Assembly (NCBI GenBank): GCA_963700705.1
Contig: CAVOYQ010000007.1
Location: 184,995-248,994, forward strand
Direction: 5' to 3'
DNA length: 64,000 nucleotides
Origin: JAHEFT01 sp963700705
Lineage (GTDB): Bacteria > Pseudomonadota > Gammaproteobacteria > Xanthomonadales > SZUA-36
The stretch's first letter is position 1. The number at the start of each line of letters is the position of its first letter. A model generated the notes under the pieces. It was not told the DNA's origin. It made no database searches and saw only the letters and a list, made by a program, of their open reading frames with translations. The position numbers were made by a program, and so were the translations under genes. Below, in pieces: positions 18,217 through 26,774 of the stretch.

Positions 18217-18302
18217 CGCAGGGGTAGCGCACCGGGGTCAGAGTAAAGTGCCAGAGTGCAACTCTGGCACTTTACTCTGACCCCATTCCTCCTGACCCCA
18301 TT
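18195..18302. repeat. GGGGTCAGAGTAAAGT hairpin repeat at the end of metF
   Basis: Perfect 24-bp arms (18234-18257 and 18261-18284) begin with GGGGTCAGAGTAAAGT and enclose a 3-nt loop. A direct repeat of TAGCGCACCGGGGTCAGAG lies at 18195 and 18226, and further CCTGACCCCATTCCTC units follow to 18302. I recall this sequence family near REP-associated Y1 transposase genes in gammaproteobacteria; no transposase is present here. Confidence 0.75.
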
Positions 18303-18348
18303 CCTCCCGCCATTGGGTTAATATGGTTGCAGGCAAGGAGTAGGTATC

Positions 18349-18747
18349 ATGAAAGAAAAAGGCGGCAAGGTGCTGGGCGTGGGCGGTATTTTTTTCCGGT
18401 CAAAAGACCCGGCCGGACTCGGAAGCTGGTACCAGGAACACCTGGGCTTCCAGGTCGAAGAATGGGGCGATACCCGCGGTACCAGCTTTACGCCTTCGGA
18501 AATGCCGCCGGCATCGTTTACGGTGTGGAGCGCATTTGCAGCCGGGACCGAATACTTCGGACCATCAGGCCAGGCATACATGATCAACCTCGTGGTGGAC
18601 GACCTGGACGCAGCGCTGGAAAATGTTGCCGCCGGCGGAGCCCAGGTGTTGGAAGAGCGGGAAGACCATGACTTCGGACGATTCGGCTGGTTCGTTGACC
18701 CGGATGGCAACCGGGTCGAACTCTGGCAACCGCCCGAAGCGGATTGA
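18349..18747 (+). CDS. VOC (glyoxalase/bleomycin resistance) family protein
   Basis: 132 residues, one beta-alpha-beta-beta-beta pair unit. Begins GVGGIFFRSKDPAGLGSWYQEHLGF and ends RFGWFVDPDGNRVELWQPPE, the E being a typical metal ligand of the fold. The reaction is unknown; members isomerise, open or bind small molecules around a metal. The stop overlaps the slyX start (TGATG). Confidence 0.85.
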   Translation: MKEKGGKVLGVGGIFFRSKDPAGLGSWYQEHLGFQVEEWGDTRGTSFTPSEMPPASFTVWSAFAAGTEYFGPSGQAYMINLVVDDLDAALENVAAGGAQVLEEREDHDFGRFGWFVDPDGNRVELWQPPEAD

Positions 18748-18974
18748 TGGCTATGGGTGCCGGAATTGAAGCGCGACTGGAAGAGCTGGAAAGCCGGCTG
18801 GCTTTCCAGGATGACCTGATCGACAGCCTGAACGAAACCATCGCGCGCCAGGACCGTGACCTGATCCGCCTGGAGCAGCGGGTGAAAGCGCTGGGCGACA
18901 AGCTCAATGACCTGGGAGAAGCCGGCGCCTTGTCCGGTGTATCAACCGGACACGAAATTCCTCCACATTATTAA
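18747..18974 (+). CDS. slyX: SlyX-like protein
   Basis: 75 residues. A single coiled coil (EARLEELESRLAFQDDLIDSLN ... LIRLEQRVKALGDKLND, shown in parts) ends in HEIPPHY, the SlyX C-terminal signature PPHY. Function unknown. Translationally coupled to the VOC gene at the ATG 18747. Confidence 0.9.
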   Translation: MAMGAGIEARLEELESRLAFQDDLIDSLNETIARQDRDLIRLEQRVKALGDKLNDLGEAGALSGVSTGHEIPPHY

Positions 18975-18975
18975 C

Positions 18976-19037
18976 GTAGGAGCGAATTTATTCGCGATTC
19001 AAATCGGGGGGTGATTCGCGAATAAATTCGCTCCTAC
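18976..19037. repeat. Paired REP element (GTAGGAGCGAATTTATTCGC inverted pair)
   Basis: Two copies of GTAGGAGCGAATTTATTCGC face each other across an 18-bp spacer and would form a long hairpin or bidirectional terminator between the convergent slyX and srkA genes. The right copy supplies the TAG stop of srkA. Confidence 0.85.
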
Positions 19038-20061
19038 GGTAGGTTGATCGCGGGTTCCTGCAGGGCCGAGAGCTGTTCGCGCAGGCTCAGTACCAGGTCT
19101 TCCCAGTAGCGGGGGCTGTCAAACCAGGGAAAGGCGATCGGAAAGGCGGGGTCTTCCCAGCGACGGGCGAGCCAGGCGGCGTGGTGCAGCATGCGCAGCG
19201 ACCTGAGTGCCTCGATCAATTGCAGTTCACGTGTATCGAAATCGCAAAACTGCCGGTAACCCTCGATGATATCGCCCAACTGCACCGCCATTTCCGTGTT
19301 GTCACCCGAGAGCAGCATCCAGAGGTCCTGGATGGCCGGACCGGACTGGCAGTCGTCCATGTCGACGAAATATGGCCCGTCCCGCCACAGCAGATTTCCC
19401 GGATGGCAGTCTCCATGCAGGCGGATCATGCGCACTTTCCCACATCGTTCATAAGCGGCGCGGATGCTGAGCATCAAATCGTCCGCCAGGCTTTCGAAAG
19501 CCGTTTCCATGTGCGGCGGAAGCCAGCGGCCTTCGCGGATCGTCGCCACCGAGTCATCGCCGAACCTTTCCGGCGTCAGGGCGGGCCTGTCGCCGAAACG
19601 GTTTCGATTTACCGACGGTGTGAATGCGGCCGATGAAGCGGCCCAGCCATAAACGGGTTTCCCGGTCCTCGAGTTCGGGGGCATGCCCGCCCTGTCGCCT
19701 GAATAACGCCAGGCGAAAGCCGTCATGGTGAAACAGTGTTTCGCCTTCAATCTGTTTCGGCGCGATCAACGGAATCTCGCTTTCGGCCAACTCCAGCGAA
19801 AATGAATGCTCTTCCAGGATTTGCCGGTCACTCCACCGGCCGGGCCGATAAAATTTTGCGATGACCGGGTCAGCTCCCCTCGATCCCTACCTGGTATACG
19901 CGGTTTTCGTAACTGTTCAGGGCCAGCAGGCGTCCGTCTGTCAGAAGCCCGGTGGACTCAACGGCCTGAAGGACCATATCCGGGTCCAGGCGATAGTAGG
20001 GTGTTGCATCAACGGCGGGTGTTTCCATCCGGGCATCATAACGGTATTGGCGCGTAAACAT
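19034..20061 (-). CDS. srkA: Stress response kinase A / RdoA family (two frame breaks)
   Basis: About 341 residues. The N-terminal part begins at ATG 20061 (MFTRQYRY, YYRLDPDMVLQAVEST, NSYENRVYQVGIEG) and continues one base later at ~19875 (DPVIAKFYRPGRW). The middle part (APKQIEGETLF) breaks again near 19597 before FGDRPALTPERFG. The C-terminal part has the phosphotransfer motifs RLHGDCHPGNLLW and YFVDMDDCQSGPAIQD. These are SrkA/YihE features, an antibiotic-kinase-like Ser/Thr kinase that counters Cpx-linked and oxidative stress death. Both breaks equal one extra base. Confidence 0.85.
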
Positions 20062-20118
20062 GCAGCGTGGATTACCGCAATCATTTAGAATAAGTGATTC
20101 ACCCAGGTTTTTTTACCG

Positions 20119-20925
20119 ATGACTGACAACACCCGAATTCTCGCGCTGTATTGTGATTTTGAAAATATTGCCCTTGGTGTCCGTGACGCTAATTACGCAC
20201 AGTTCGAAATAGAGAAAGTGCTCGAACGCCTTCTGGTAAAGGGCAATATCGTGGTCAAGAAGGCCTACTGCGACTGGGATCGTTACAAGGGCTTCAAGGC
20301 AGCCATGCACGAAGCGTCGTTCGAACTGATTGAAATTCCCCATGTGCGGCAATCAGGCAAAAACTCCGCCGACATCCGGATGGTGGTTGATGCGCTGGAC
20401 CTTTGTTACACCAAGTCCCACGTGGATACGTTCGTGATCATTTCCGGGGACTCCGATTTCTCCCCCCTGGTGTCCAAGCTGCGCGAAAACAACAAGCTGG
20501 TCATTGGCGTGGGTGTCAAGAATTCGACATCGGACCTGTTGATCGCCAACTGCGACGAATTCATCTACTACGACGATCTCATCCGCGACGCAAAGCAGCG
20601 CAAGCCGTCGCGAAAGAAGACTGCCGTGCGCAAGGAAAATGGCGGCCGGACACCGCAGAAAAAACAGCAGGAGGACCGCGCTGAAAAAGGTTTCGAGCAG
20701 GTGCTGGAAACCATCGAAGGTTTATTTTCCGAACGCGGTGAGGAGGACAAGATCTGGGGTTCCATGGTAAAGCAGGCATTGAAACGCCGTAAACCCGGTT
20801 TCAGCGAGGGCTATCACGGCTTCAGTTCCTTCGGAAAAATGTTGGAACAGATGCAGACCCTCGGCATGATTACCCTGGAACATGACCAGAAATCAGGTGG
20901 TTACATAATCACGGATGTTCCGTAA
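20119..20925 (+). CDS. NYN domain (PIN-like) ribonuclease with C-terminal OST-HTH/LOTUS domain
   Basis: 268 residues. The NYN domain (about 5-155) shows ALYCDFENIALGV, KKAYCDWDRYKGF, KNSADIRMVVDALDL and FVIISGDSDFSPLV with conserved catalytic-type aspartates. A basic Lys/Arg/Gln linker (about 158-195) leads to a LOTUS-type domain (about 195-268, LIWGSMVKQALKR-like, FSEGYHGFSSFGKMLEQM). Resembles LabA/MARF1-type RNA-binding or RNA-cleaving proteins. The 3' end overlaps the convergent truC by 33 bp. Confidence 0.85.
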   Translation: MTDNTRILALYCDFENIALGVRDANYAQFEIEKVLERLLVKGNIVVKKAYCDWDRYKGFKAAMHEASFELIEIPHVRQSGKNSADIRMVVDALDLCYTKSHVDTFVIISGDSDFSPLVSKLRENNKLVIGVGVKNSTSDLLIANCDEFIYYDDLIRDAKQRKPSRKKTAVRKENGGRTPQKKQQEDRAEKGFEQVLETIEGLFSERGEEDKIWGSMVKQALKRRKPGFSEGYHGFSSFGKMLEQMQTLGMITLEHDQKSGGYIITDVP

Positions 20926-21705
20926 CTGATTCTCTTCTCCGTTGTCACCCGAATGGCTGTCCGCCCACGATTCGAGGGCTGCGCCCCAGCCGAATTCTTC
21001 GATGATCCTGTTGAAATCCAGATCAAGCGGCGCATGGACGCGCAGCGTCCGGTCGCCGTCCGGATGATTGAATTCCAGCGACCAGGCATGCAGCAGTAAA
21101 CGTCGGCAGGCGAATTTTTCCCTGAACACCCGGTTGTGTTCACCTCGCCCGTAAGTCGTGTCGCCGATCAGGTGATGGCTGATGTGCTTCAGATGCATGC
21201 GCAATTGATGGCGCCTGCCGGTTTCCGGGTACAGGGCCAGTAAGCTGTATCGGGATGACGGGTATGGATCAACTGGTACGGCAAGTTCGATCCGGGCGAT
21301 TGGTTCGTATCGTGTTATGGCCTCGCGGGCCACAGATCCGGGCTTTCGCTCGTCCCGCGGTGGCAACAGCGGGTAAGAAAGGGTATTGCCGGATTCGATC
21401 CAACCCCTGGCAACAGCGAGATAGCGCTTTTTTACTTCGCCATTTTCGAATTGGTGTCCCAGTTTCCTGAGCAAGCTTTTGTCACCGGTGAACAGAACCA
21501 CGCCAGAGACTGGCCGGTCCAGGCGGTGCACAGGGTAGGACAACTGCCCCTGGTGTCTGCGAACCTGCGTAAGCAGCGTTTCCGGCGTTCCCTCCAGGAT
21601 TCTGCTGCCATGTACCGGTATGCCCGCGGGCTTGTTGATCGCGAAAATATCCTTGTCCCGGTAAACCACCTCGCAGTGATTCAGATCAGGGCCTGTTAAC
21701 ACCAT
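20893..21705 (-). CDS. truC: RluA-family pseudouridine synthase, TruC-like
   Basis: 270 residues from ATG 21705. Catalytic motif YPVHRLDRPVSGVVLF with the essential aspartate; also INKPAGIPVHGS, KRYLAVARGW and ETGRRHQLRMHLKHISHHLIGDTTYG. TruC modifies U65 of tRNA(Ile1/Asp); the family call is secure, the target is by similarity. The frame is open upstream to 21798, but that part crosses a terminator and lacks homology. Confidence 0.88.
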   Translation of the reverse strand: MVLTGPDLNHCEVVYRDKDIFAINKPAGIPVHGSRILEGTPETLLTQVRRHQGQLSYPVHRLDRPVSGVVLFTGDKSLLRKLGHQFENGEVKKRYLAVARGWIESGNTLSYPLLPPRDERKPGSVAREAITRYEPIARIELAVPVDPYPSSRYSLLALYPETGRRHQLRMHLKHISHHLIGDTTYGRGEHNRVFREKFACRRLLLHAWSLEFNHPDGDRTLRVHAPLDLDFNRIIEEFGWGAALESWADSHSGDNGEENQLRNIRDYVTT

Positions 21706-21740
21706 ATGATCCTTCTGTAAGCGGAGCCGGTAGCGGACAA

Positions 21741-21764
21741 AAAAAACCCGGCATGAGCCGGGTT
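21741..21764 (-). terminator. Rho-independent terminator reading leftward
   Basis: On the minus strand AACCCGGC-tcat-GCCGGGTT is followed by a T-run, ending transcription that comes from the right, just before truC. This implies a leftward transcript from the 21.8-22.2 kb region. Confidence 0.75.
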
Positions 21765-21827
21765 CGAATCTTACAAGCAATGTCCTGATTCGGTGCAATT
21801 TTCGTGCAAAGCGGACACCTTTAGTGA

Positions 21828-22034
21828 TCAGCGCGTAAAACCCCCTAGGCGCATGATCGTTTCTGCTCGTCCCCCAAGCATCCTGGCTTTAAGACTGATG
21901 TGTGGACGTGATACAGACCTTTTGACGCGGTCTGCGCCTGCTGACGGTTGGTCATTTAGCAGGTGGCGAGTATTCTTTTGCTCTTTTTTTTGCCGTACCA
22001 GGTAGTAGAACAGTTTTCCAAGTTTGTCTTCCAT
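21828..22034 (-). CDS. Possible small basic protein, unrecognised
   Basis: 68 residues from ATG 22034, with GGAG 6 bp upstream. Starts MEDKLGKLFYYLVRQKKEQK, with many Arg and Lys and no clear fold. The leftward terminator at 21741 supports transcription in this direction, but the sequence could equally be an untranslated RNA. No homology recognised. Confidence 0.3.
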   Translation of the reverse strand: MEDKLGKLFYYLVRQKKEQKNTRHLLNDQPSAGADRVKRSVSRPHISLKARMLGGRAETIMRLGGFTR

Positions 22035-22354
22035 GACAACTCCGTGTAATCCGTGGTAGCTGATCGTCCATTCGGTGAAGGAGGGAGGACCGGAGCCCTG
22101 ATTGGGCAAAGAGGGGCAGGGCTCCGGTTACTCCCGCTAACTGCTACCAGTCAGTTAGTGTCTTCATGCTTATATATACAAGAATCGGGCCAAGTAATGA
22201 GCATTGCTTGATTCGTAATTAAAACATGGGGTTACAATAATTGCCCCGGGAGCCCGGGGCTTCAGGAAGATAATTTATGTCGCATTACGTCAGAAAGACT
22301 GACAATTTTTGTCAGTCGGTGAATCCAATCAGCGCTTGAAAGTCACCTTAGTCC
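22035..22354. other. Gene-free stretch with three hairpins
   Basis: No convincing gene. It holds an 11-bp-arm inverted repeat at 22089-22127 (CCGGAGCCCTG and its complement), a compact GCCCCGGG-ag-CCCGGGGC stem at 22243-22260, and a perfect 9-bp dyad GACTGACAA-ttt-TTGTCAGTC at 22297-22317. The last lies ~40 bp after the ilvE stop and may end that transcript. A 20-codon ORF at 22277 has a ribosome-site-like AGGAAG but overlaps this dyad. Confidence 0.5.
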
Positions 22355-23275
22355 TCATCGAATGGGTTCCAGCCAGGACCATTGATCCCGGGTCTGGCCA
22401 TTGAACAGGCCAAAAAACGCGTCCTGGATTATTTTCGTGACGGGGCCGCAACCCCCGTTTCCAATCGTCATGTGATCAACCTGGCGCACCGGGGTCACTT
22501 CGGCCGCTGTTCCGGTCATGAAAATTTCGTCCGCGGCGTAGAGCTGTTCACGGGAAATGGTCATTTCGCGGGTCGCTATGCCGATTTCAGCCGCCAGCGT
22601 GATGATCGTGTCGCGGGTGATTCCGCTGAGGATGGAGGCTGACGCCGGCGGAGTCAGCAAGCTGCCCTTTTGCACCAGGAAAATATTTTCGCCGGCGCCT
22701 TCGCTCAACAGGCCGTCGGTACCGAGACCAATGCCTTCTTCAAAACCCCGGTCGCGGGCTTCCAGGCCAATCAACTGGCTGGAAAGATAATTGCCCCCGG
22801 CCTTGACGCCCGGTGGCATGGTGTTGGGGGCCAGCCGGTTCCAGGACGTGATGCAGGCCTTGATCCCGTTTTTCAGACCCTCCTCGCCCAGGTAGGCGCC
22901 CCACGGGCTGACCATGACGGAAACATCCACCACGTTCATATCCTTGGGCATCACGCCCAGGCCGCAATTGCCCCGCGCGACGAGCGGCCGGATGTAGGCG
23001 CTGGCAAGGCCACTGTCGATCACGGTTTCACAGCAGGCCCGGTGCAATTCATCCACGCTGTAGTGCATCGGAATCCGATACACGGCAGCCGAATATTTCA
23101 GGCGGTTGAGATGGTCAATTCCACGAAAAATGAAGGTGCCGTCAGGAGTCTCGTAAGCGCGGATGCCCTCGAAAACCGAGGAACCATAGTGCAGTGCGTG
23201 ACTGGCCACGTGGACCATGCATTCCGCCGATTCACGTAGTTTGCCGTTGAACCAGATTCGTCCTTTATTGCTCAT
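22355..23275 (-). CDS. ilvE: Branched-chain amino acid aminotransferase
   Basis: 306 residues, fold type IV PLP enzyme. Transfers the amino group to or from Leu, Ile and Val. Seen: IWFNGKLRESAECMVHV, HYGSSVFEGIRAY, YIRPLVARGNCGLG, GVKAGGNYLSSQLIGLEA (PLP lysine region), LLSEGAGENIFLV and IFMTGTAAEVTPVRQVD. Stands alone, leftward, divergent from the CDF transporter. Confidence 0.96.
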   Translation of the reverse strand: MSNKGRIWFNGKLRESAECMVHVASHALHYGSSVFEGIRAYETPDGTFIFRGIDHLNRLKYSAAVYRIPMHYSVDELHRACCETVIDSGLASAYIRPLVARGNCGLGVMPKDMNVVDVSVMVSPWGAYLGEEGLKNGIKACITSWNRLAPNTMPPGVKAGGNYLSSQLIGLEARDRGFEEGIGLGTDGLLSEGAGENIFLVQKGSLLTPPASASILSGITRDTIITLAAEIGIATREMTISREQLYAADEIFMTGTAAEVTPVRQVDHMTIGNGGCGPVTKIIQDAFFGLFNGQTRDQWSWLEPIR

Positions 23276-23383
23276 TACGGGTACCTGTATTTGGTTTTGA
23301 TGTTCCTGAATTACGTAATATTAAAGAAGAATGCAGTGCGCTGATACAATCAATGTTCCAAAGTACGGATACGGGCTACATTT

Positions 23384-24298
23384 TTGAACCGTCAGGTCAG
23401 TCATCATCATCACCATTCGGCTCCGGATTACAACCGGGCATTTGCAGCCGGTGTGATCCTCAACGTGGGTTTCGTCGTCATCGAAGTGATTTTTGGCGTG
23501 TTGTCGGATTCGCTGGCCCTGTTGACCGACGCGGGACACAACCTCAGTGACGTGATGGGCCTGCTGTTGGCCTGGGGTGCGGCTGCGCTGGCGAAAAAGC
23601 GGCCTTCTCCACGCCGGACTTACGGGTATTCGCGGGCGACCATCATCGCATCGGTGTTCAGCGGTCTGCTTCTGATGGGCGCCGTCGGCGCGATCGGCTG
23701 GGAGGCAGTCGGCCGCCTGATGGCCCCGCCACAACCCGCTGGAAAAACCATCATGATCGTGGCTGCAATCGGCGTCGTGATCAACACGGTCACAGCCCTT
23801 TTCTTCCTGTCCGGCAAGGACAATGACCTGAACATCCGGGGCGCTTTTCTGCACATGGCGGCGGATGCACTGGTATCGCTGGGCGTGGTTGTCGCCGGAG
23901 CGCTGATCCTGTTCTACGGCTTCAACTGGATCGATCCCCTGGTCAGCCTGTTGATCGCCACGGTCATCTTCCTCTCCACCTGGGGCCTGCTCAGGGATTC
24001 ATTCAACCTGGCGGTGGATGCGGTGCCGAGGAACGTCGACCCGGCTGCCGTGCGCGAATACCTGTCGGGCCTCCCGGGTGTCCGTGCACTGCACGACCTG
24101 CATATTTGGCCAATGAGCACAACGAATACGGCCCTGACCGCCCATTTGGTGATGGACGTGTTTCCTGACAACGATCAATTCCTGAACGATGTCGCGCACG
24201 ACCTGGAGCATCGTTTCTCAATCATGCATCCGACCATCCAGATGGAGCGCTACGACAGCGAGGTGGTTTGCCAGCAGTCCATGCACTGTGCCGAATAA
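23384..24298 (+). CDS. Cation diffusion facilitator (CzcD/ZitB-type) metal exporter
   Basis: 304 residues, starting with TTG 23384 (NRQVSHHHHHSAPDYN, a His-rich metal-handling N-terminus). About six membrane helices. The transport-site motifs TDAGHNLSD (helix 2) and HMAADALVSLG (helix 5) are intact, followed by a cytoplasmic C-terminal domain (RALHDLHIWPMS). Probably exports Zn2+ or similar divalent metal by proton antiport. Confidence 0.92.
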   Translation: MNRQVSHHHHHSAPDYNRAFAAGVILNVGFVVIEVIFGVLSDSLALLTDAGHNLSDVMGLLLAWGAAALAKKRPSPRRTYGYSRATIIASVFSGLLLMGAVGAIGWEAVGRLMAPPQPAGKTIMIVAAIGVVINTVTALFFLSGKDNDLNIRGAFLHMAADALVSLGVVVAGALILFYGFNWIDPLVSLLIATVIFLSTWGLLRDSFNLAVDAVPRNVDPAAVREYLSGLPGVRALHDLHIWPMSTTNTALTAHLVMDVFPDNDQFLNDVAHDLEHRFSIMHPTIQMERYDSEVVCQQSMHCAE

Positions 24299-24326
24299 CC
24301 CATATAACAAGCTGGACGGATAACAC

Positions 24327-26210
24327 ATGTTCACCGGCGTCTTTTCACAAGCGTTTATTTATCTGCTGGCAGCCGTGTTGGCGGTGCCGCTGGCGAAGCG
24401 CTTGGGGCTGGGGTCAGCACTCGGTTACCTGCTTGCCGGCGTCGCCATCGGGCCGTTTGTATTCGGTTTCATCGGTCCGGAAGGCCAGGATGTCATGCAC
24501 TTTGCCGAATTTGGTGTGGTGCTGATGCTGTTCCTGGTGGGCCTGGAACTCGAGCCAAGGGTCCTGTGGCAAATGCGGGTGCCCATCCTTGGCCTGGGCG
24601 GCTCCCAGGTCGTCATCACCGCATCGGTGATTGGCCTGGTGGCATGGCGCCTCGGTTTGGCGCCGCAAACAGCCCTGGCGGTCGGCCTGATCCTGGCGAT
24701 GTCGTCGACTGCCATCGTGCTGCAAACCCTTAATGAACGGTCCTGGATGAATACAGCGGCCGGCAAGGCGGGGTTCTCTGTGCTGCTGTTTCAGGACATC
24801 GCGGTCATCCCCATCCTGGCCCTGTTACCGTTCCTGGCCCTGCCGGACCCGGGCCTGGAGATCGCGGACAGCGCGGCACATGGCGCACAATCCGGCCTGG
24901 CCGGCTGGATGAGGGGCCTGGTAGTGCTGGCGGTAGTGGCTGGAATCGTGGTGGGTGGGCGGTTCCTGATGCGGCCGGTTTTTCACTGGATCGCGTCGAC
25001 CCGCAGCCTGGAACTCTTCATTGCGACTGCGCTGACCCTGATCGTGGGCATCACGCTGGCCATGGAGTTCGTGGGTCTGAGTCCTGCGCTGGGGACGTTT
25101 CTGGCCGGGGTAGTCCTGGCGGAAAGTGAATTCAGGCACGAACTCGAATCCAACATCGAACCGTTCAAGGGACTGTTGCTTGGCCTGTTTTTCATTTCTG
25201 TGGGGGCCAGTATCGATTTCGCGGTCGTGGCCGGGCAGCCCGTGCTGGTGCTGGGCCTGGTGGCCGCCTTGATCGCCGGCAAGTTCGCGGTTTTGCTGGC
25301 TCTGGGCAAGTTGTTCCGGCTGAACCTGGCGGACAACCTGATGTTCGGCTTCCTGCTGGCCCAGGGCGGTGAGTTTGCCTTCCTGTTGTTCTCTTTCGCG
25401 ACGCAAAACCGGGTTATCAGCAGCGAGCTATCCAACCTGCTGGTCGTTGTCGTCGTGCTGACGATGATGCTCACCCCTTTGCTGATCATTGCCTATGACC
25501 GCAAAGTGCGGCCGCGCTTCATGACCAGTGTCTCTCCCCGGGAAGACGACACGATTGATGACGCACCTAACCCGGTGATCATCGCCGGATACGGGCGCTT
25601 CGGCCAGATTGTCTCCCGCATGCTGAGCGCCGACGGCATCAGGACCACGCTGCTGGATCACGATTCGAGCCAGATTGCGTTGACTGCCCGTTTTGGGAAC
25701 AAGGTTTTCTTCGGCGATGCGAGCCGCTTGCAGTTATTGCAGGCGGCCGGCGCCGACGAGGCCCGGCTGCTGGTCATCGCCATCGATGAGCGGGACAAGG
25801 CCGTGCAAATGGTGACCTCCGCAAAGCAGTTTTTCCCCCACCTTCGAATCCTGGCAAGGGCTTATGACCGTTCCCATGCCTATCGCCTGATGGAGGCCGG
25901 CGCCGACGTGATCACCCGGGAAACGTTCGGCTCCGCACTGATCCTCGGTGAGGAAGCGCTCAAGCTGTTGGGTTATGACGAGGCACGGGCTTACCGGATG
26001 ATGCGCACCTTCAAACGGCAGGATGAGGAAGGCCTGAAAAAACTCTACGAAGTCTGGGGCGACGACAAGGAATACGGGTTAAGAGTGCGGCAAAATGTCG
26101 AGCAACTGGAAAAAGTCCTCAAGGAAGACAGCGAGGAATCCGTCGAAGATTTTCGGGACGCCTGGGAGCGCATGAAGGGCGTAGAGGCACGGAGGTTTCC
26201 CGAGGATTGA
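24327..26210 (+). CDS. Kef-type (CPA2) monovalent cation:proton antiporter with RCK/TrkA-N domain
   Basis: 627 residues. The Na+/H+ exchanger-like membrane domain covers about residues 1-390 (FGVVLMLFLVGLELEPRVLW, LGTFLAGVVLAESEFRHE). An RCK_N nucleotide-binding domain follows (VIIAGYGRFGQIVSRML, ILARAYDRSHAYRLMEAGAD). Resembles KefB/KefC glutathione-gated K+ efflux systems that protect against electrophiles; gloA and gshB elsewhere in the window fit such a role, but no KefF/KefG partner lies next to it. Confidence 0.92.
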   Translation: MFTGVFSQAFIYLLAAVLAVPLAKRLGLGSALGYLLAGVAIGPFVFGFIGPEGQDVMHFAEFGVVLMLFLVGLELEPRVLWQMRVPILGLGGSQVVITASVIGLVAWRLGLAPQTALAVGLILAMSSTAIVLQTLNERSWMNTAAGKAGFSVLLFQDIAVIPILALLPFLALPDPGLEIADSAAHGAQSGLAGWMRGLVVLAVVAGIVVGGRFLMRPVFHWIASTRSLELFIATALTLIVGITLAMEFVGLSPALGTFLAGVVLAESEFRHELESNIEPFKGLLLGLFFISVGASIDFAVVAGQPVLVLGLVAALIAGKFAVLLALGKLFRLNLADNLMFGFLLAQGGEFAFLLFSFATQNRVISSELSNLLVVVVVLTMMLTPLLIIAYDRKVRPRFMTSVSPREDDTIDDAPNPVIIAGYGRFGQIVSRMLSADGIRTTLLDHDSSQIALTARFGNKVFFGDASRLQLLQAAGADEARLLVIAIDERDKAVQMVTSAKQFFPHLRILARAYDRSHAYRLMEAGADVITRETFGSALILGEEALKLLGYDEARAYRMMRTFKRQDEEGLKKLYEVWGDDKEYGLRVRQNVEQLEKVLKEDSEESVEDFRDAWERMKGVEARRFPED

Positions 26211-26221
26211 GAACGGGGTTT

Positions 26222-26743
26222 TTAATCCCGGTTCATTCGCTGGCCGAGCCTGCTCAACTGTTCACCGATAACGCCGTCGACCGCCGGAGCGATGCCTTTC
26301 AGCCCGCCTTCCGGGTGTCCGAACACCATGTACGTGAAACTCACTTTGCTGCCGTTTTCCGTCGCATCGATTTTCCAGATCATCCTGCCATCAACGGGCA
26401 TGGCTTGCAGCGGCCCAAGGGCGCCGTCAAAGCGGATCTCTTCTCCGGGTGCGAGGTAGATAATGCGCAGGTGTTCAACGCGCCCGTTATTGGGCAGGCG
26501 TTCGCAGAAACAACCGCCGCGCTCGATTTTCATGTAGAGATTGGAGGCGTCGCCGCTCCAGCTGTGTTCCCCGTTCCACCATTCATTGATGTGGGCGGTC
26601 ATGGTGCGATAGACCACGAAGGGTTCAGCCTTGATCGTAATCTCGTGGTGCACGGTAAATTCATATTCGCCAAGGGATGTGACTTCCGCCTTCAACGGGG
26701 AAGCCAGCACGGCCAATAGCGGGATGCAGACGAGGCGAAACAT
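26222..26743 (-). CDS. Secreted SRPBCC-like protein
   Basis: 173 residues. The start at 26743 is preceded by a near-perfect AAAGGAGG ribosome site. Residues 1-19 (MFRLVCIPLLAVLASPLKA) look like a signal peptide, so the protein is likely periplasmic. The rest has the START/SRPBCC feel (HHEITIKAEPFVVYRTMTAHINEWW ... SKVSFTYMVFGH, in parts), a fold that binds hydrophobic ligands. Function unknown. Downstream of the M20 peptidase in the same direction. Confidence 0.75.
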   Translation of the reverse strand: MFRLVCIPLLAVLASPLKAEVTSLGEYEFTVHHEITIKAEPFVVYRTMTAHINEWWNGEHSWSGDASNLYMKIERGGCFCERLPNNGRVEHLRIIYLAPGEEIRFDGALGPLQAMPVDGRMIWKIDATENGSKVSFTYMVFGHPEGGLKGIAPAVDGVIGEQLSRLGQRMNRD

Positions 26744-26774
26744 CGTTTTTTTTCCTCCTTTCATAGTACCTCTG

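Noticed and set aside
18195..18302. CRISPR-like direct repeats
   Set aside because: Only two partial direct units with unequal spacing around a hairpin repeat; no array, no leader, no cas genes.
21755..21775. GGTTCGAATC resembles the T-arm of a tRNA
   Set aside because: The flanking bases do not pair as a T-stem and no D-arm, anticodon arm or acceptor stem can be built; the stem is a terminator on the minus strand.
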